Shown piece by piece: positions 42,703 through 51,386 of a DNA stretch of 64,000 nucleotides (position 1 is its first letter; every line of letters begins with the position of its first letter). This DNA is from Alphaproteobacteria bacterium (GTDB lineage Bacteria; Pseudomonadota; Alphaproteobacteria; Rhizobiales; Rhizobiaceae). The position numbers were made by a program, and so were the translations under genes. The notes beneath the pieces are model-generated. The model was given only the letters and a program-made list of their open reading frames with translations, ran no database searches and had not been told where the DNA came from. The stretch lies in the NCBI GenBank assembly GCA_018823835.1, contig JAHJHT010000013.1, positions 868,001-932,000 of the forward strand, given 5' to 3'.

Positions 42703-43239
42703 TCAGGTCGCCTGCGCCATTCGATCAAGCGCCATGACCGTGCGCCAGTTGCGCGCGGTCGAGGCGACCCCGAGGACGCGGTCGATGACCGGCGGCAGCT
42801 TCGACCTGCCAAAGCCGTCCGGGACGTGGAAGTACAGCGTCCGCCCATCGACGACCAGCCTCTCCCGCCCCGTCGCGCGCGCCTCGAGCGCGGCGATGGC
42901 TGCGGCTTCCGGCACATCCGCCAGCACGAAGGCGTGCAGCGTCGTCGGCTCCCCGACCGCCTCGGGAAACGGGTTGCGGGTGACCAGGTCCGCCCACTCG
43001 GCGCGGCTGACCAGCATGATGTCCTTCTCAAAACCGAACCGCTCCTTGACGATGGAGGCGACCCTCCTGCGGGTCTCGATGGCGCTGGATCCCGACGCCA
43101 GCACGGCATTGCCCGAGTTGATGTAGGTTTCCACGCTGCCGAATCCTTCCTCGGTCAGCGCCGCGCGCAGCGGTGCCACCGGCAGCTGCGTGGCTCCGCC
43201 GACGCCGCGAAAAAGCACGATGAAGACCGTGCCGCTCAA
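42703..43239 (-). CDS. DUF1697 protein
   Basis: 178-aa cytoplasmic protein: FIVLFRGVGGATQLPVAPLR, GFGSVETYINSGNAVLAS and FYRHV-like ending typical of DUF1697. Function unknown. Its ATG overlaps the ilvA stop by four bases, so it is translationally coupled to threonine ammonia-lyase. Confidence 0.87.
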   Translation of the reverse strand: MSGTVFIVLFRGVGGATQLPVAPLRAALTEEGFGSVETYINSGNAVLASGSSAIETRRRVASIVKERFGFEKDIMLVSRAEWADLVTRNPFPEAVGEPTTLHAFVLADVPEAAAIAALEARATGRERLVVDGRTLYFHVPDGFGRSKLPPVIDRVLGVASTARNWRTVMALDRMAQAT

Positions 43240-44492
43240 ATCACGAGACCCGCGATCTCCTCGTTGTCCGTAATGTCCTGGTAGCCCCAGCCGGCCTCGT
43301 CGAAGCGACGCGCCAGCGCGTCGAAATTCCTGCGGTCCTTTGTCTCTATCCCGATCAGCACCGAGCCGAAATTGCGCGCCGACTTCTTCAGGTATTCGAA
43401 GCGGGCAATGTCGTCATCGGGACCAAGGAGGTCGAGGAAGTCGCGCAGGGCGCCGGGGCGCTGGGGAAACCGGAAGACGAAGTATTTCTTCAGGCCCTCG
43501 AAGCGCAGCGCGCGCTCCTTGACGTCGGGAAGCCGCTCGAAGTCGAAATTGCCGCCCGAGACAACGCAAACCACCGTCTTGCCCTTCAGCTCCTTGCGGG
43601 AGAAATCCTTCAGCGCGTCGATCGCCAGCGCGCCTGCCGGTTCCAGCACAACGCCCTCGATGTTCAGCATCTCGATCATCGTCGCGCAGAGCCGGTTCTC
43701 GGGAATCAGTCGCGTGCTGTCGGCGGGAAAATCCTTCAGGTAGCGGAACGGCTCGCGACCGATCTCGGCAACCGCCGCGCCGTCGACGAAATTGTCCACT
43801 GCGGGCAGCTTCACCCGTTTGCCGGCAAGAAGGCTCTCATGCAGGCTCGGCGCCCCGTCAGGCTCACAGAAGACGAAGCGCGTCGCAGCCTGCCTTTCGC
43901 CGAAATAGCGCGTCGCGCCGGCCGCCAGCCCGCCACCGCCGACCGGCAGCACCAGGATGTCGGGATCCTCGCCGCCCGGCATCTGCGCGGCGATCTCGTG
44001 AGCGACGGTCGCCTGCCCCTCGATGATGTCCGAATGGTCGAAGGGCGGCACCATGTGCGCGCCGCTCTCCTCCGAGAACTGCTGGGCGGCACGCAGGCAG
44101 GCGTCGAAATAGTCGCCATGGAGCCTGATCTCGACGAACTCCCCGCCGAACAGCCGCGTCTTGTCGATCTTCTGCTGCGGCGTCGTCACGGGCATGAACA
44201 CCACGCCCTTCTTGCCGAAATGGCGGCAGACGAAGGCAAAGCCCTGCGCGTGGTTGCCGGCCGAGGCGCAGACGAAGAGTTCGGCCTTGTTGCCGGCAGC
44301 CAGCGCCTTGCGGAAGAAATTGAAGGCGCCGCGGATCTTGTACGAGCGCACCGGGGTCAGATCTTCGCGCTTCAGAAGTATTCGTGCGCCGGTCTTCTTG
44401 GATAGATAGTCGTTTTCCTGCAACGGCGTCTCGGGAAACAGCGCCCGCACTGCCTCGGCCGCCGTCGCAACCCTGGCTGAAAATCCGGCCAT
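43236..44492 (-). CDS. ilvA: Threonine ammonia-lyase
   Basis: 418-aa PLP enzyme that deaminates threonine to 2-oxobutanoate, entry to isoleucine synthesis. PLP lysine in VRSYKIRGAFNF, ASAGNHAQGFAF and the phosphate loop VGGGGLAAG are intact. The C-terminal 90 residues form one ACT-like domain (FVFRFPQRPGALRDFLDLLG), suggesting isoleucine feedback control. Length is between catabolic TdcB (about 330) and E. coli IlvA (514, two ACT-like domains). Confidence 0.94.
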   Translation of the reverse strand: MAGFSARVATAAEAVRALFPETPLQENDYLSKKTGARILLKREDLTPVRSYKIRGAFNFFRKALAAGNKAELFVCASAGNHAQGFAFVCRHFGKKGVVFMPVTTPQQKIDKTRLFGGEFVEIRLHGDYFDACLRAAQQFSEESGAHMVPPFDHSDIIEGQATVAHEIAAQMPGGEDPDILVLPVGGGGLAAGATRYFGERQAATRFVFCEPDGAPSLHESLLAGKRVKLPAVDNFVDGAAVAEIGREPFRYLKDFPADSTRLIPENRLCATMIEMLNIEGVVLEPAGALAIDALKDFSRKELKGKTVVCVVSGGNFDFERLPDVKERALRFEGLKKYFVFRFPQRPGALRDFLDLLGPDDDIARFEYLKKSARNFGSVLIGIETKDRRNFDALARRFDEAGWGYQDITDNEEIAGLVI

Positions 44493-44604
44493 CGATAAAT
44501 CCCCGGAGCGTTGCAGTCTGGCCCTCTCGGGGCCGCGCCTTCGCTATTGCATATCGACCGCGACGAAGCCACCGTGACGGCAGCAGGCGCAGCGGAGTCG
44601 GATC

Positions 44605-46005
44605 ATGGCACTGGCAGTCGGACTGAAGAAGGTCGCGCTCCCCGAATTTGGTGAACCCTCGGTCCAGCCCGCACTCGCTCCCGGGCTCCACGCCGAGCGC
44701 ATCGAGGCGTTGCTGGAACGCGGAGCGGCCTCCGGCTTCGACGCCTTCGCCGTCTATGGCGACCGCGAGCATGCGGCCAATGTCGCCTACCTCAGCGGTT
44801 ACGACCCGCGCTTCGAGGAAACGCTGCTGGTCATCGTGCCCGGCCGCACGCCGCAACTGCTCGTTGGCAACGAGGGCTGGGGCTATGCCGAACTGTGTGC
44901 CGGACCCTATGAGCGCGTGCTCTACCAGACCTTCTCGCTGCCGGGCCAGCCGCGTGACCGCATCAGTGCGCTGGGCGACATCCTTGCCGATTGCGGCCTG
45001 CGCGACGGGCTGCGCATCGGCGCCATCGGCTGGAAGCCGTTCACGCCCGAGGATGCGGGGCTCGGCGAAACTGCGCTCGATCTGCCCGCCTTCGTCGCCG
45101 ACGCGCTGCGCGCCGTCGCTGGCAGCAGCGGCGCGGTCGTAAACGCGGCCGGACTGCTGATGAACCCGGTAGACGGGCTGCGCGCGATCAACGAGGCCGA
45201 CCAACTCGCCGATTTCGAATTCGCCGCCACCTTCACCTCGCAGGGCGTGCGCAACGTCATCGAGGGCATCCGTCCCGGCATGAGCGGGCTCGCAGCCGCA
45301 AGGCTGATCGGCATGAACGGCCTGCCGCAGAGCTGCCATCCGATGCTGAGTTCGGGCAGCCGCGCCTTCTACGGCCTGCCCAGCCCGTCCTTCGAGATCA
45401 TCGAACGCGGAGACCCGGTGACGGTCGCCTATGGCGTGCAGGGCGCGCTCAACGCGCGCGCCGGCTTCCTGGTCGAGGATGCTTCCGAGCTGCCGAAGGA
45501 CATTGCCGACTATGTCGAGCGCCTCGTCGCTCCCTACTTCACCGCCGTCGTCGACTGGTACGAGACGATCGGCATCGGCGTTGCGGGCGGCGCGCTCTGG
45601 AAGGCGGTGCATGACCGCATCGGCGACCCCTTCTTCGGCGTTTCGCTCAATCCCGGCCACCTCATCCATCTCGATGAATGGATGCATTCGCCGGTCTACG
45701 AGGGCTCGGACATTCCGCTGCGCTCGGGCATGGCGCTGCAGGTCGACGTCATTCCGGCAACCGGCACGCCCTTCTTCACCACCAACATCGAGGACGGTAT
45801 CGCGCTTGCCGACGAAGCGCTGCGCGAGGAGCTTTCGGCGCGCTATCCCGAAGCCTGGAGCCGCATCCAGCAGCGCCGCGATTTCATGGCGGGCGAGTTG
45901 GGAATCAGGCTGAAGCCGGAGGTCCTGCCCTTCTCCAACATTCCCGCCTTCCTGCCGCCGTTTTGGCTTTCGCGCAACAGTGCCATGGCCGTCGTCGCCC
46001 GCTAG
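44605..46005 (+). CDS. M24-family (pita-bread) protein lacking visible metal aspartates
   Basis: 466 aa. The N-terminal creatinase-like domain (DAFAVYGDREHAANVAYLSG) is followed by the pita-bread fold (INEADQLADFEFAA, GDPVTVAYG, NPGHLIHLDEW). In metallopeptidases of this fold two Asp ligands lie in the segment after GD-x-V; here it reads AYGVQGALNARAGF with no Asp. The His is plausibly retained (PGHLIH) and a late acidic pair remains (NIEDGIAL). It may be a non-peptidase member (creatinase itself uses no metal) or a pseudoenzyme. Divergent from ilvA. Confidence 0.8.
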   Translation: MALAVGLKKVALPEFGEPSVQPALAPGLHAERIEALLERGAASGFDAFAVYGDREHAANVAYLSGYDPRFEETLLVIVPGRTPQLLVGNEGWGYAELCAGPYERVLYQTFSLPGQPRDRISALGDILADCGLRDGLRIGAIGWKPFTPEDAGLGETALDLPAFVADALRAVAGSSGAVVNAAGLLMNPVDGLRAINEADQLADFEFAATFTSQGVRNVIEGIRPGMSGLAAARLIGMNGLPQSCHPMLSSGSRAFYGLPSPSFEIIERGDPVTVAYGVQGALNARAGFLVEDASELPKDIADYVERLVAPYFTAVVDWYETIGIGVAGGALWKAVHDRIGDPFFGVSLNPGHLIHLDEWMHSPVYEGSDIPLRSGMALQVDVIPATGTPFFTTNIEDGIALADEALREELSARYPEAWSRIQQRRDFMAGELGIRLKPEVLPFSNIPAFLPPFWLSRNSAMAVVAR

Positions 46006-46104
46006 CGGATTTTCCGGGCCCTCGCCATGCAAATGCCTTGTTCGGGCTGTCCGGGAAGGCTCTACCAAATTTTTGGGCCGCGCGTGGCCGGAGAGCAGTC
46101 AAGA

Positions 46105-47184
46105 GTGTTGAAGAACAGGTTCGTCGTCGTGTTGCTGGGACTTCTGGTCACGGGGTGCATCACGCAGCCCGAAGCCGACATGCTGGGAACCTCGTCGGTG
46201 CAGGTCTCGCCGACCGAGATCTCCGGCAATCACAGCATCTTCGTCGCCACCACCCGCGACTTCGCCAAGAACACCGGCAAGGTGTTCGACAACTCGCGCT
46301 CGTCGGTGCTCAACTTCGCCCGCGTCAACGTCACCGTGCCGAAGGTCCACAAGACCGGCCAGATCGAGCGCCACAAGCCCGGCAAGCCCGACGACCCGCT
46401 GCAGTTCTTCACCGCCACCGATGTCGTCGCCTACGAGACACAGCCGGATTTCTCGAACGCGCTCAGCGCCGACATCGCGGCACGCGGCGGTCGCGCCATG
46501 ATCTTCATCCATGGCTACAACACCGCCTTCGACGACGCCGTCTACCGGGCGACGCAGATCGCGCATGATTCGAATTACGGCGGCACGCCCGTGCTGTTCT
46601 CGTGGGCCTCGGGCGGCAGCTCGACCGACTATGTCTACGACCGCGAAAGCGCCAGCGTGGCGCGCGACCAGCTCGAGGTCACGCTGCGCGTGCTCGCCCA
46701 GTCGGGCGCCCGCCGCATCGACATCGTCGCGCATTCGATGGGCACCTGGGTGACCATGGAGGCGCTGCGCCAGCTAGCCATCCGCGGCGACCGCGACCTC
46801 GGCGGCAAGCTCGGCGATGTTGTGCTCGCCTCGCCAGACATCGACGTCGATGTCTTCAAGAGCCAGATGCGCCAGTACGGCAAGCCGAAGAAGCCGTTCT
46901 TCCTGCTGCTGTCGAACGACGACCGCGCGCTCCGGCTGTCGGGCATCCTTGCCGGCAACAAGCCGCGCCTCGGCGACTACAAGAACGCTGCCGACCTTGC
47001 CGACTATGGCGTCGTCGTCGTCGACCTGTCGAAGGCAAAGGGCGCCGACAGTTTCAACCACACCAAGTTCGCGGACAATCCGGAGATGGTGAAGCTGCTT
47101 GGGCAGCGCCTGCGCGAGGATGACGGTTTTGCCAGCGACCGCGTCGTCACCGACCGCATCAACATGCTGCTCAAGGGCTCCTGA
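46105..47184 (+). CDS. DUF900 alpha/beta-hydrolase lipoprotein, copy 1
   Basis: 359-aa envelope protein. I place the start at GTG 46105 (or the adjacent TTG 46108): it follows GGAGAGCAG and gives KNRFVVVLLGLLVTGC, a lipoprotein signal. The DUF900 hydrolase domain shows FVATTRDFAKN, FIHGYNTAFDDAVYR, FSWASGG and the nucleophile VAHSMGTW, with ASPDIDVDVFKSQM downstream. A lipid-anchored esterase in the periplasm is expected; the substrate is unknown. Followed after 91 bp by a paralogue. Confidence 0.85.
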   Translation: MLKNRFVVVLLGLLVTGCITQPEADMLGTSSVQVSPTEISGNHSIFVATTRDFAKNTGKVFDNSRSSVLNFARVNVTVPKVHKTGQIERHKPGKPDDPLQFFTATDVVAYETQPDFSNALSADIAARGGRAMIFIHGYNTAFDDAVYRATQIAHDSNYGGTPVLFSWASGGSSTDYVYDRESASVARDQLEVTLRVLAQSGARRIDIVAHSMGTWVTMEALRQLAIRGDRDLGGKLGDVVLASPDIDVDVFKSQMRQYGKPKKPFFLLLSNDDRALRLSGILAGNKPRLGDYKNAADLADYGVVVVDLSKAKGADSFNHTKFADNPEMVKLLGQRLREDDGFASDRVVTDRINMLLKGS

Positions 47185-47275
47185 GCATCGAGGCCCGGCG
47201 CATTCGGGGGTGGACCCCGGGTCGGGCCAAGGCTATGCGGGCGATCAGCGAAGGTGCCGGGGGGCGCTTGAGGGA

Positions 47276-48439
47276 ATGTCCGTGCGTCTGAAATCGATCA
47301 TCGTCGTTGCCTGCGCCGTCGCGCTCGCCGGCTGCGGCAACAGCCGTCATCACGAGCTCATCGCCGTGCAGGCAGCGCCGGCGCCCGAGACGGCGGTTGG
47401 CTCGCGCCACGCCATCTTCGTGGCGACGACGCGCACCCAGGCGGAGAATGCCAGCGTCGTCTTCGACAGCGGACGGTCGCCGACGCTGAACTTCGCCAAG
47501 GTCGACGTGACGGTGCCGGAGGGCCACCAGACCGGAAACATCGAGCGCGCCAAGGACGGAAAGCCGGGCAACCCGGCGACCGATTTTGCCGCTCGGGACG
47601 TCGTCCACTATCCGTCCGAACAGGATTTCGGGCAGGCGGTCGGCGTCGATATCGCCCAGCGCGACGATCGCGTCCTGGTCTTCGTGCACGGCTACAACAC
47701 CGGCTTCGACGACGGCGTCTACCGCATCACGCAGATCGTCAACGACACACAGTATCCGGGCACGCCAGTGCTGTTCTCCTGGGCCTCGGCGGCCAAGACC
47801 ACCAATTACGTCTACGACAACAACAGCACCACGGCCGCGCGCGACGATCTCGAAGCGACGCTGCGCATGCTGGCGAAGTCGCCGGCCAAGAGCATCGACA
47901 TCATCGCCCACTCGATGGGCAACTGGCTGACCATGGAGACGCTGCGCCAGCTCGCCATTGCCGGCGACCGCGACCTGGGCGGCAAGCTCGGCTATGTCGT
48001 TCTGGCCTCGCCCGACATCGACGTCGACGTCTTCAAGAAGCAGATGAAGCGCTACGGCAAGCCGGACCGGCCTTTCGCGGTGCTGCTGTCGGACGACGAC
48101 CGGGCGCTGAAGATCTCGCGGCTCATCGCGGGCGACAAGGCGCGTGTCGGCGACTATTCGGATGCCGAGGACCTCGCCAGCCTCGGCGTGACCGTGGTCG
48201 ACCTCACCAGCATCAAGTCGAGCGACCGGCTGAACCACGCCAAGTTCGCCGACAACCCGATCCTGGTGCAACTGCTCGGCGACCAGTTGAAGGTGCCGGC
48301 GAGCCTTGCCTCGGCCGAAACGCAGGGCGAGCAGCCGATCGACACGCTCGGCAAGGATGTCGGCAAGGCCGTCGGCTCAGTCGCCGAGATCATCATCACG
48401 ACGCCGTTCAAGGTGCTGACGATCGGCACCAAACAGTAG
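47276..48439 (+). CDS. DUF900 alpha/beta-hydrolase lipoprotein, copy 2
   Basis: 387 aa, paralogue of the preceding gene. Signal MSVRLKSIIVVACAVALAGC gives a lipoprotein. Shared motifs: FVATTRTQAEN, VDVTVPEGHQTGNIERAKDG, FVHGYNTGFDDGVYR, FSWASAA, IAHSMGNW, ASPDIDVDVFKKQM. A C-terminal extension of about 50 residues with IDTLGKDVGKAVGSVAE is absent from copy 1. The tandem pair likely arose by duplication. An open frame begins farther upstream (47099) but overlaps copy 1 and lacks the signal. Confidence 0.87.
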   Translation: MSVRLKSIIVVACAVALAGCGNSRHHELIAVQAAPAPETAVGSRHAIFVATTRTQAENASVVFDSGRSPTLNFAKVDVTVPEGHQTGNIERAKDGKPGNPATDFAARDVVHYPSEQDFGQAVGVDIAQRDDRVLVFVHGYNTGFDDGVYRITQIVNDTQYPGTPVLFSWASAAKTTNYVYDNNSTTAARDDLEATLRMLAKSPAKSIDIIAHSMGNWLTMETLRQLAIAGDRDLGGKLGYVVLASPDIDVDVFKKQMKRYGKPDRPFAVLLSDDDRALKISRLIAGDKARVGDYSDAEDLASLGVTVVDLTSIKSSDRLNHAKFADNPILVQLLGDQLKVPASLASAETQGEQPIDTLGKDVGKAVGSVAEIIITTPFKVLTIGTKQ

Positions 48440-48471
48440 GGTGGCGCCGCCGGTTCGCCGGGAGCGTCCGC

Positions 48472-48897
48472 CTAGTGGCGGACGACGATGCGCGTGTTCT
48501 TCAGACCCTCGGAACGCGCCAGCGAAAACAGCTTCGCGGCATGGGCCGGCGAGAGGCGCACGCAGCCGGCCGAGGCCGGACGTCCGAGACGCTTGGTCTG
48601 GTAGGTGCCGTGCACGGCATAGTTGCCGTTGTAGAAGATCGAATAAGGCATCGGCGCATTGTTGTAGCGGCTCGACTTGTGGTGGCGCGACAGCCATTTC
48701 GCCGTCCAGGCGCCGGTCGGCGTGACCTTGCCGCGCCGCGCGGTGGAAACGGGCCAGCGCCCGATTACCCGTCCGCGGTGGGTGACCGTCATCGTCTGGG
48801 ACGACAGCGATACCGTCGCCGTCAGCGTGGCCGCCGCGGCCGTGGAGACCTGCGTGAAAAGGGCGAATATCGCGAGAAACGTAGCTATGCGTGTCAT
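48472..48897 (-). CDS. L,D-transpeptidase (YkuD) with SAGC active-site motif
   Basis: 141 aa: signal peptide ending AAAA-TLTATV, then a YkuD catalytic domain. Catalytic His and Cys are in AVHGTYQTKRLG and PASAGCVRLSP. The classical motif is S/T-H-G-C; here the second His is Ala. Cross-links peptidoglycan stems 3-3 or attaches proteins in the periplasm. It is short (many YkuD proteins carry extra domains). Convergent with DUF900 copy 2. Confidence 0.88.
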   Translation of the reverse strand: MTRIATFLAIFALFTQVSTAAAATLTATVSLSSQTMTVTHRGRVIGRWPVSTARRGKVTPTGAWTAKWLSRHHKSSRYNNAPMPYSIFYNGNYAVHGTYQTKRLGRPASAGCVRLSPAHAAKLFSLARSEGLKNTRIVVRH

Positions 48898-49002
48898 GTC
48901 ATCTGCTGCCTGTTTTGTGTCGGCGGCATTAGGCGCGAAAATTCCTTAGCATTTTGTTGAAGGCGATGACCCTGCGTCAAGTCCCGCCGCGTTGCTGCCC
49001 CA

Positions 49003-50814
49003 CTAGACGAACAGATCGACCTTCTCGAAGGTCCTGACGTCGATCAGCCCGACGTCGGAAATCCGCAGTTCCGGGATCACCACAAGCGCCAGCAGAGAGT
49101 GCTGCATGTTGGCGTTGTTCAGGTCGCAGCCGACCGCGCGCATCGCCTCGGTCAGCTTCTCGGCCTTGGCCGCGACGATCTCGGCCCGCTCGTCCGACAT
49201 CAAGCCGGCAATCGGCATTTCGACCAGCGCCAGTTCCCTGCCCTCCGAAAACAGCACGAAACCGCCGCCGACCTCGGCGAGACGGTTGGCCGCCAGCGCC
49301 ATGTCGCGCTTGTTGGTGCCGACGACGATGATGTGGTGGCTGTCATGCGCCACGGTCGATGCCATGGCGCAGTCCTTCTTGTAGCCGAAGCCCGAGACGA
49401 AGGCGTTGCTCACCTTGCCGGTGCCGCGATGCCGCTCGACCACGGCGATCTGGCAGACATCGTTCTTTCGGTCCATGGCGACCAGCCCGTCCTCGACCAA
49501 CAGATCGGCCTCGAGCGCCTTTGTCGGCGCCTGGTTCTCGATGACGCCGATGACGCGCGCCCGCACCTCGTTGGCGCCGGCCGGTGCGGCGATGTCGAAG
49601 TCCTCCGCTGCCACCTTGCGGCCGAGATGCACCGTGTTGCGGGCGCTCTCGGGATAGTCATAGGCGGGAATGTCGATGGTCAGTGCGCCATCCTTCGCCA
49701 CCAGCACGCCGCGCGCATAGACCTCGTCGATCGTCATGGCGGCAAGGTCGGAAACGATCAGGAAGTCGCCCTGCCGTCCCGGCGCGATCGACCCCGTCTC
49801 GCGCGCCAGCCCGAAATGCTCGGCGGTGTTGAGCGTGGCCATCTGGATCGCCGTCACCGGCTTCAGCCCTTGCTGGATGGCGTGCCGCACGACGCGGTCC
49901 ATGTGGCCTTCCCTGACCAGCGTACCGGAATGGCTGTCGTCGGTGCAGAGGATGAAATTGCGCGGGTCGATGCCGCCTTCCGTCACCGCCTTGACCTGCT
50001 CGGCAACGTCGTACCATGCGGACCCCAGCCGCAGCATCGCCTTCATGCCCTGGCGCACCCGCGCGATGGCGTCGTCGGCGCGCGTGCCCTCGTGGTCATC
50101 GGCCGGTCCGCCTGCGGCATAACCGTGGAACGGCAGGCCGAGATCGGGCGAGGCGTAGTGCCCGCCGACCGTCTTGCCGGCCCTGATCGTCTCGGCGATC
50201 TCGCCTGCCATCACCTGGTCATTGGCGATGACGCCCGGAAAGTTCATCACCTCGCCGAGCCCGATGATGTTTTCCCATGTCATCGCCTCGGCGACATCGG
50301 CGACGCCGAGCGAGGCGCCGGCATTCTCGAGCCCCGGCGCGGAAGGCACGCAGGACGGGATCTGCACATGCACGTTCACCGGCATGGCCAGCGCCTCATC
50401 ATGCATCAGCCTGACGCCGGCGAGTCCCAGCACATTGGCGATCTCGTGCGGGTCGATGAACATCGAGGTGGTGCCATGCGGGATGACAGCACGGCAGAAC
50501 TCCGTCACCGTCACCATGCCGCTCTCGACATGCATGTGCGCGTCGCAGAGGCCAGGCACGAGATAGCGCCCGTCGGCATCCACGACTGTCGTCCCCTGGC
50601 CGATGGCGTGGCTGGCGTCAGGACCGCAATAGGCGAAGCGCCCGCCGACGATGGCAAGGTCGGTGCCGGCGATGATCTCGCCCGAATGGACGTTGACCCA
50701 GCGCCCGTTGCGCACCACGAGATCGGCCGGCTTGCGCCCGGTCGCGACGTCGACCAGCGTGGTTGCCATGTCCGCCCAAGGCTGCGGCTTGTTGAATTTC
50801 CTGTTCTGCGACAT
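49003..50814 (-). CDS. ade: Adenine deaminase
   Basis: 603-aa amidohydrolase that converts adenine to hypoxanthine. Metal-binding signatures: PGLCDAHMHVESGMV (HxH), TDDSHSGTLVREGH, and the C-terminal FVLFSEGRELALVEMPIAG; FGYKKDCAMASTVAHDSHHI is typical of the Ade C-terminal domain. Start at 50814 (MSQNRKF). With gpt (xanthine phosphoribosyltransferase) at 55 kb it gives purine salvage. A palindrome about 150 bp upstream may regulate it. Confidence 0.93.
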   Translation of the reverse strand: MSQNRKFNKPQPWADMATTLVDVATGRKPADLVVRNGRWVNVHSGEIIAGTDLAIVGGRFAYCGPDASHAIGQGTTVVDADGRYLVPGLCDAHMHVESGMVTVTEFCRAVIPHGTTSMFIDPHEIANVLGLAGVRLMHDEALAMPVNVHVQIPSCVPSAPGLENAGASLGVADVAEAMTWENIIGLGEVMNFPGVIANDQVMAGEIAETIRAGKTVGGHYASPDLGLPFHGYAAGGPADDHEGTRADDAIARVRQGMKAMLRLGSAWYDVAEQVKAVTEGGIDPRNFILCTDDSHSGTLVREGHMDRVVRHAIQQGLKPVTAIQMATLNTAEHFGLARETGSIAPGRQGDFLIVSDLAAMTIDEVYARGVLVAKDGALTIDIPAYDYPESARNTVHLGRKVAAEDFDIAAPAGANEVRARVIGVIENQAPTKALEADLLVEDGLVAMDRKNDVCQIAVVERHRGTGKVSNAFVSGFGYKKDCAMASTVAHDSHHIIVVGTNKRDMALAANRLAEVGGGFVLFSEGRELALVEMPIAGLMSDERAEIVAAKAEKLTEAMRAVGCDLNNANMQHSLLALVVIPELRISDVGLIDVRTFEKVDLFV

Positions 50815-51183
50815 TGCCCCGACTCCTGTTGGCGCGACATTGCCAAGCCGAGGGCTGTTTGGCCAGCACCCGCCGGCCTCCAGCACCTCGCGAAGACTTC
50901 CCCTACGGCAGATCTTTCGAAGCCCGTTGCTCGCTACCGCCAGATAAATGAAAGTGTAAACGGCAATTAACCTTGTCGTGTAAGGTTAATTTTGTGTTTA
51001 GATGGCAATTCCAACGTGCCTGATGCACATGATGGTCGGGGACGCGGGACATCAAAAGCCGGCGTGCGGCGTTGGGTTCAGGGGTATGCCCGTCGGCCGT
51101 TTCGCGTCCCTCCGCAAGGATTGTTGCCCCGCGCACCAAGGCTCCTTGACGATCCCATTCCCAGGCTTGAAAAGGTTGGCCAC
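50815..51183. other. Intergenic region between ade and tRNA-Leu(TAA)
   Basis: 369 bp without a supportable gene. It contains the ade promoter (minus), the tRNA-Leu promoter (plus) and the perfect inverted repeat at 50965-50991. AT content rises sharply around 50940-51010. Confidence 0.5.
50965..50991. promoter_or_regulatory. Perfect 10-bp inverted repeat upstream of ade
   Basis: AATTAACCTT - GTCGTGT - AAGGTTAATT, both arms exact, in an AT-rich island 150 bp upstream of ade. It could be an operator for a dimeric regulator or, followed by TTT on the plus strand, a terminator. No matching consensus comes to mind. Confidence 0.6.
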
Positions 51184-51269
51184 GCGGACGTGGCGAAACT
51201 GGTAGACGCAAGGGACTTAAAATCCCTCGGCCTATGGCCTTGCGGGTTCGATCCCCGCCGTCCGCACCA
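51184..51269 (+). tRNA. tRNA-Leu (anticodon TAA)
   Basis: 86-nt type II tRNA with CCA encoded. Acceptor GCGGACG/CGTCCGC; anticodon stem AGGGA/TCCCT closes CTTAAAA giving TAA; long variable arm CTCGGCCTATGGCCTT and T-arm GCGGGTTCGATCCCCGC. Confidence 0.97.
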
Positions 51270-51386
51270 GCCCACCTTGCTGTCCGTGCAAGCCGACCGC
51301 CCGCAGCCCGCCGATTTCCTCGACATCCCGGAGGTTGCCGAACCCGGCGGCCCCGCCCTTCCGCCGTGCACCCGGAGTGGCCTTCC

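Noticed and set aside
43864..46068. 734-codon minus frame opposite the M24-like gene and running into ilvA
   Set aside because: Contradicts two genes with clear family motifs; its sequence has no similarity to any family I know.
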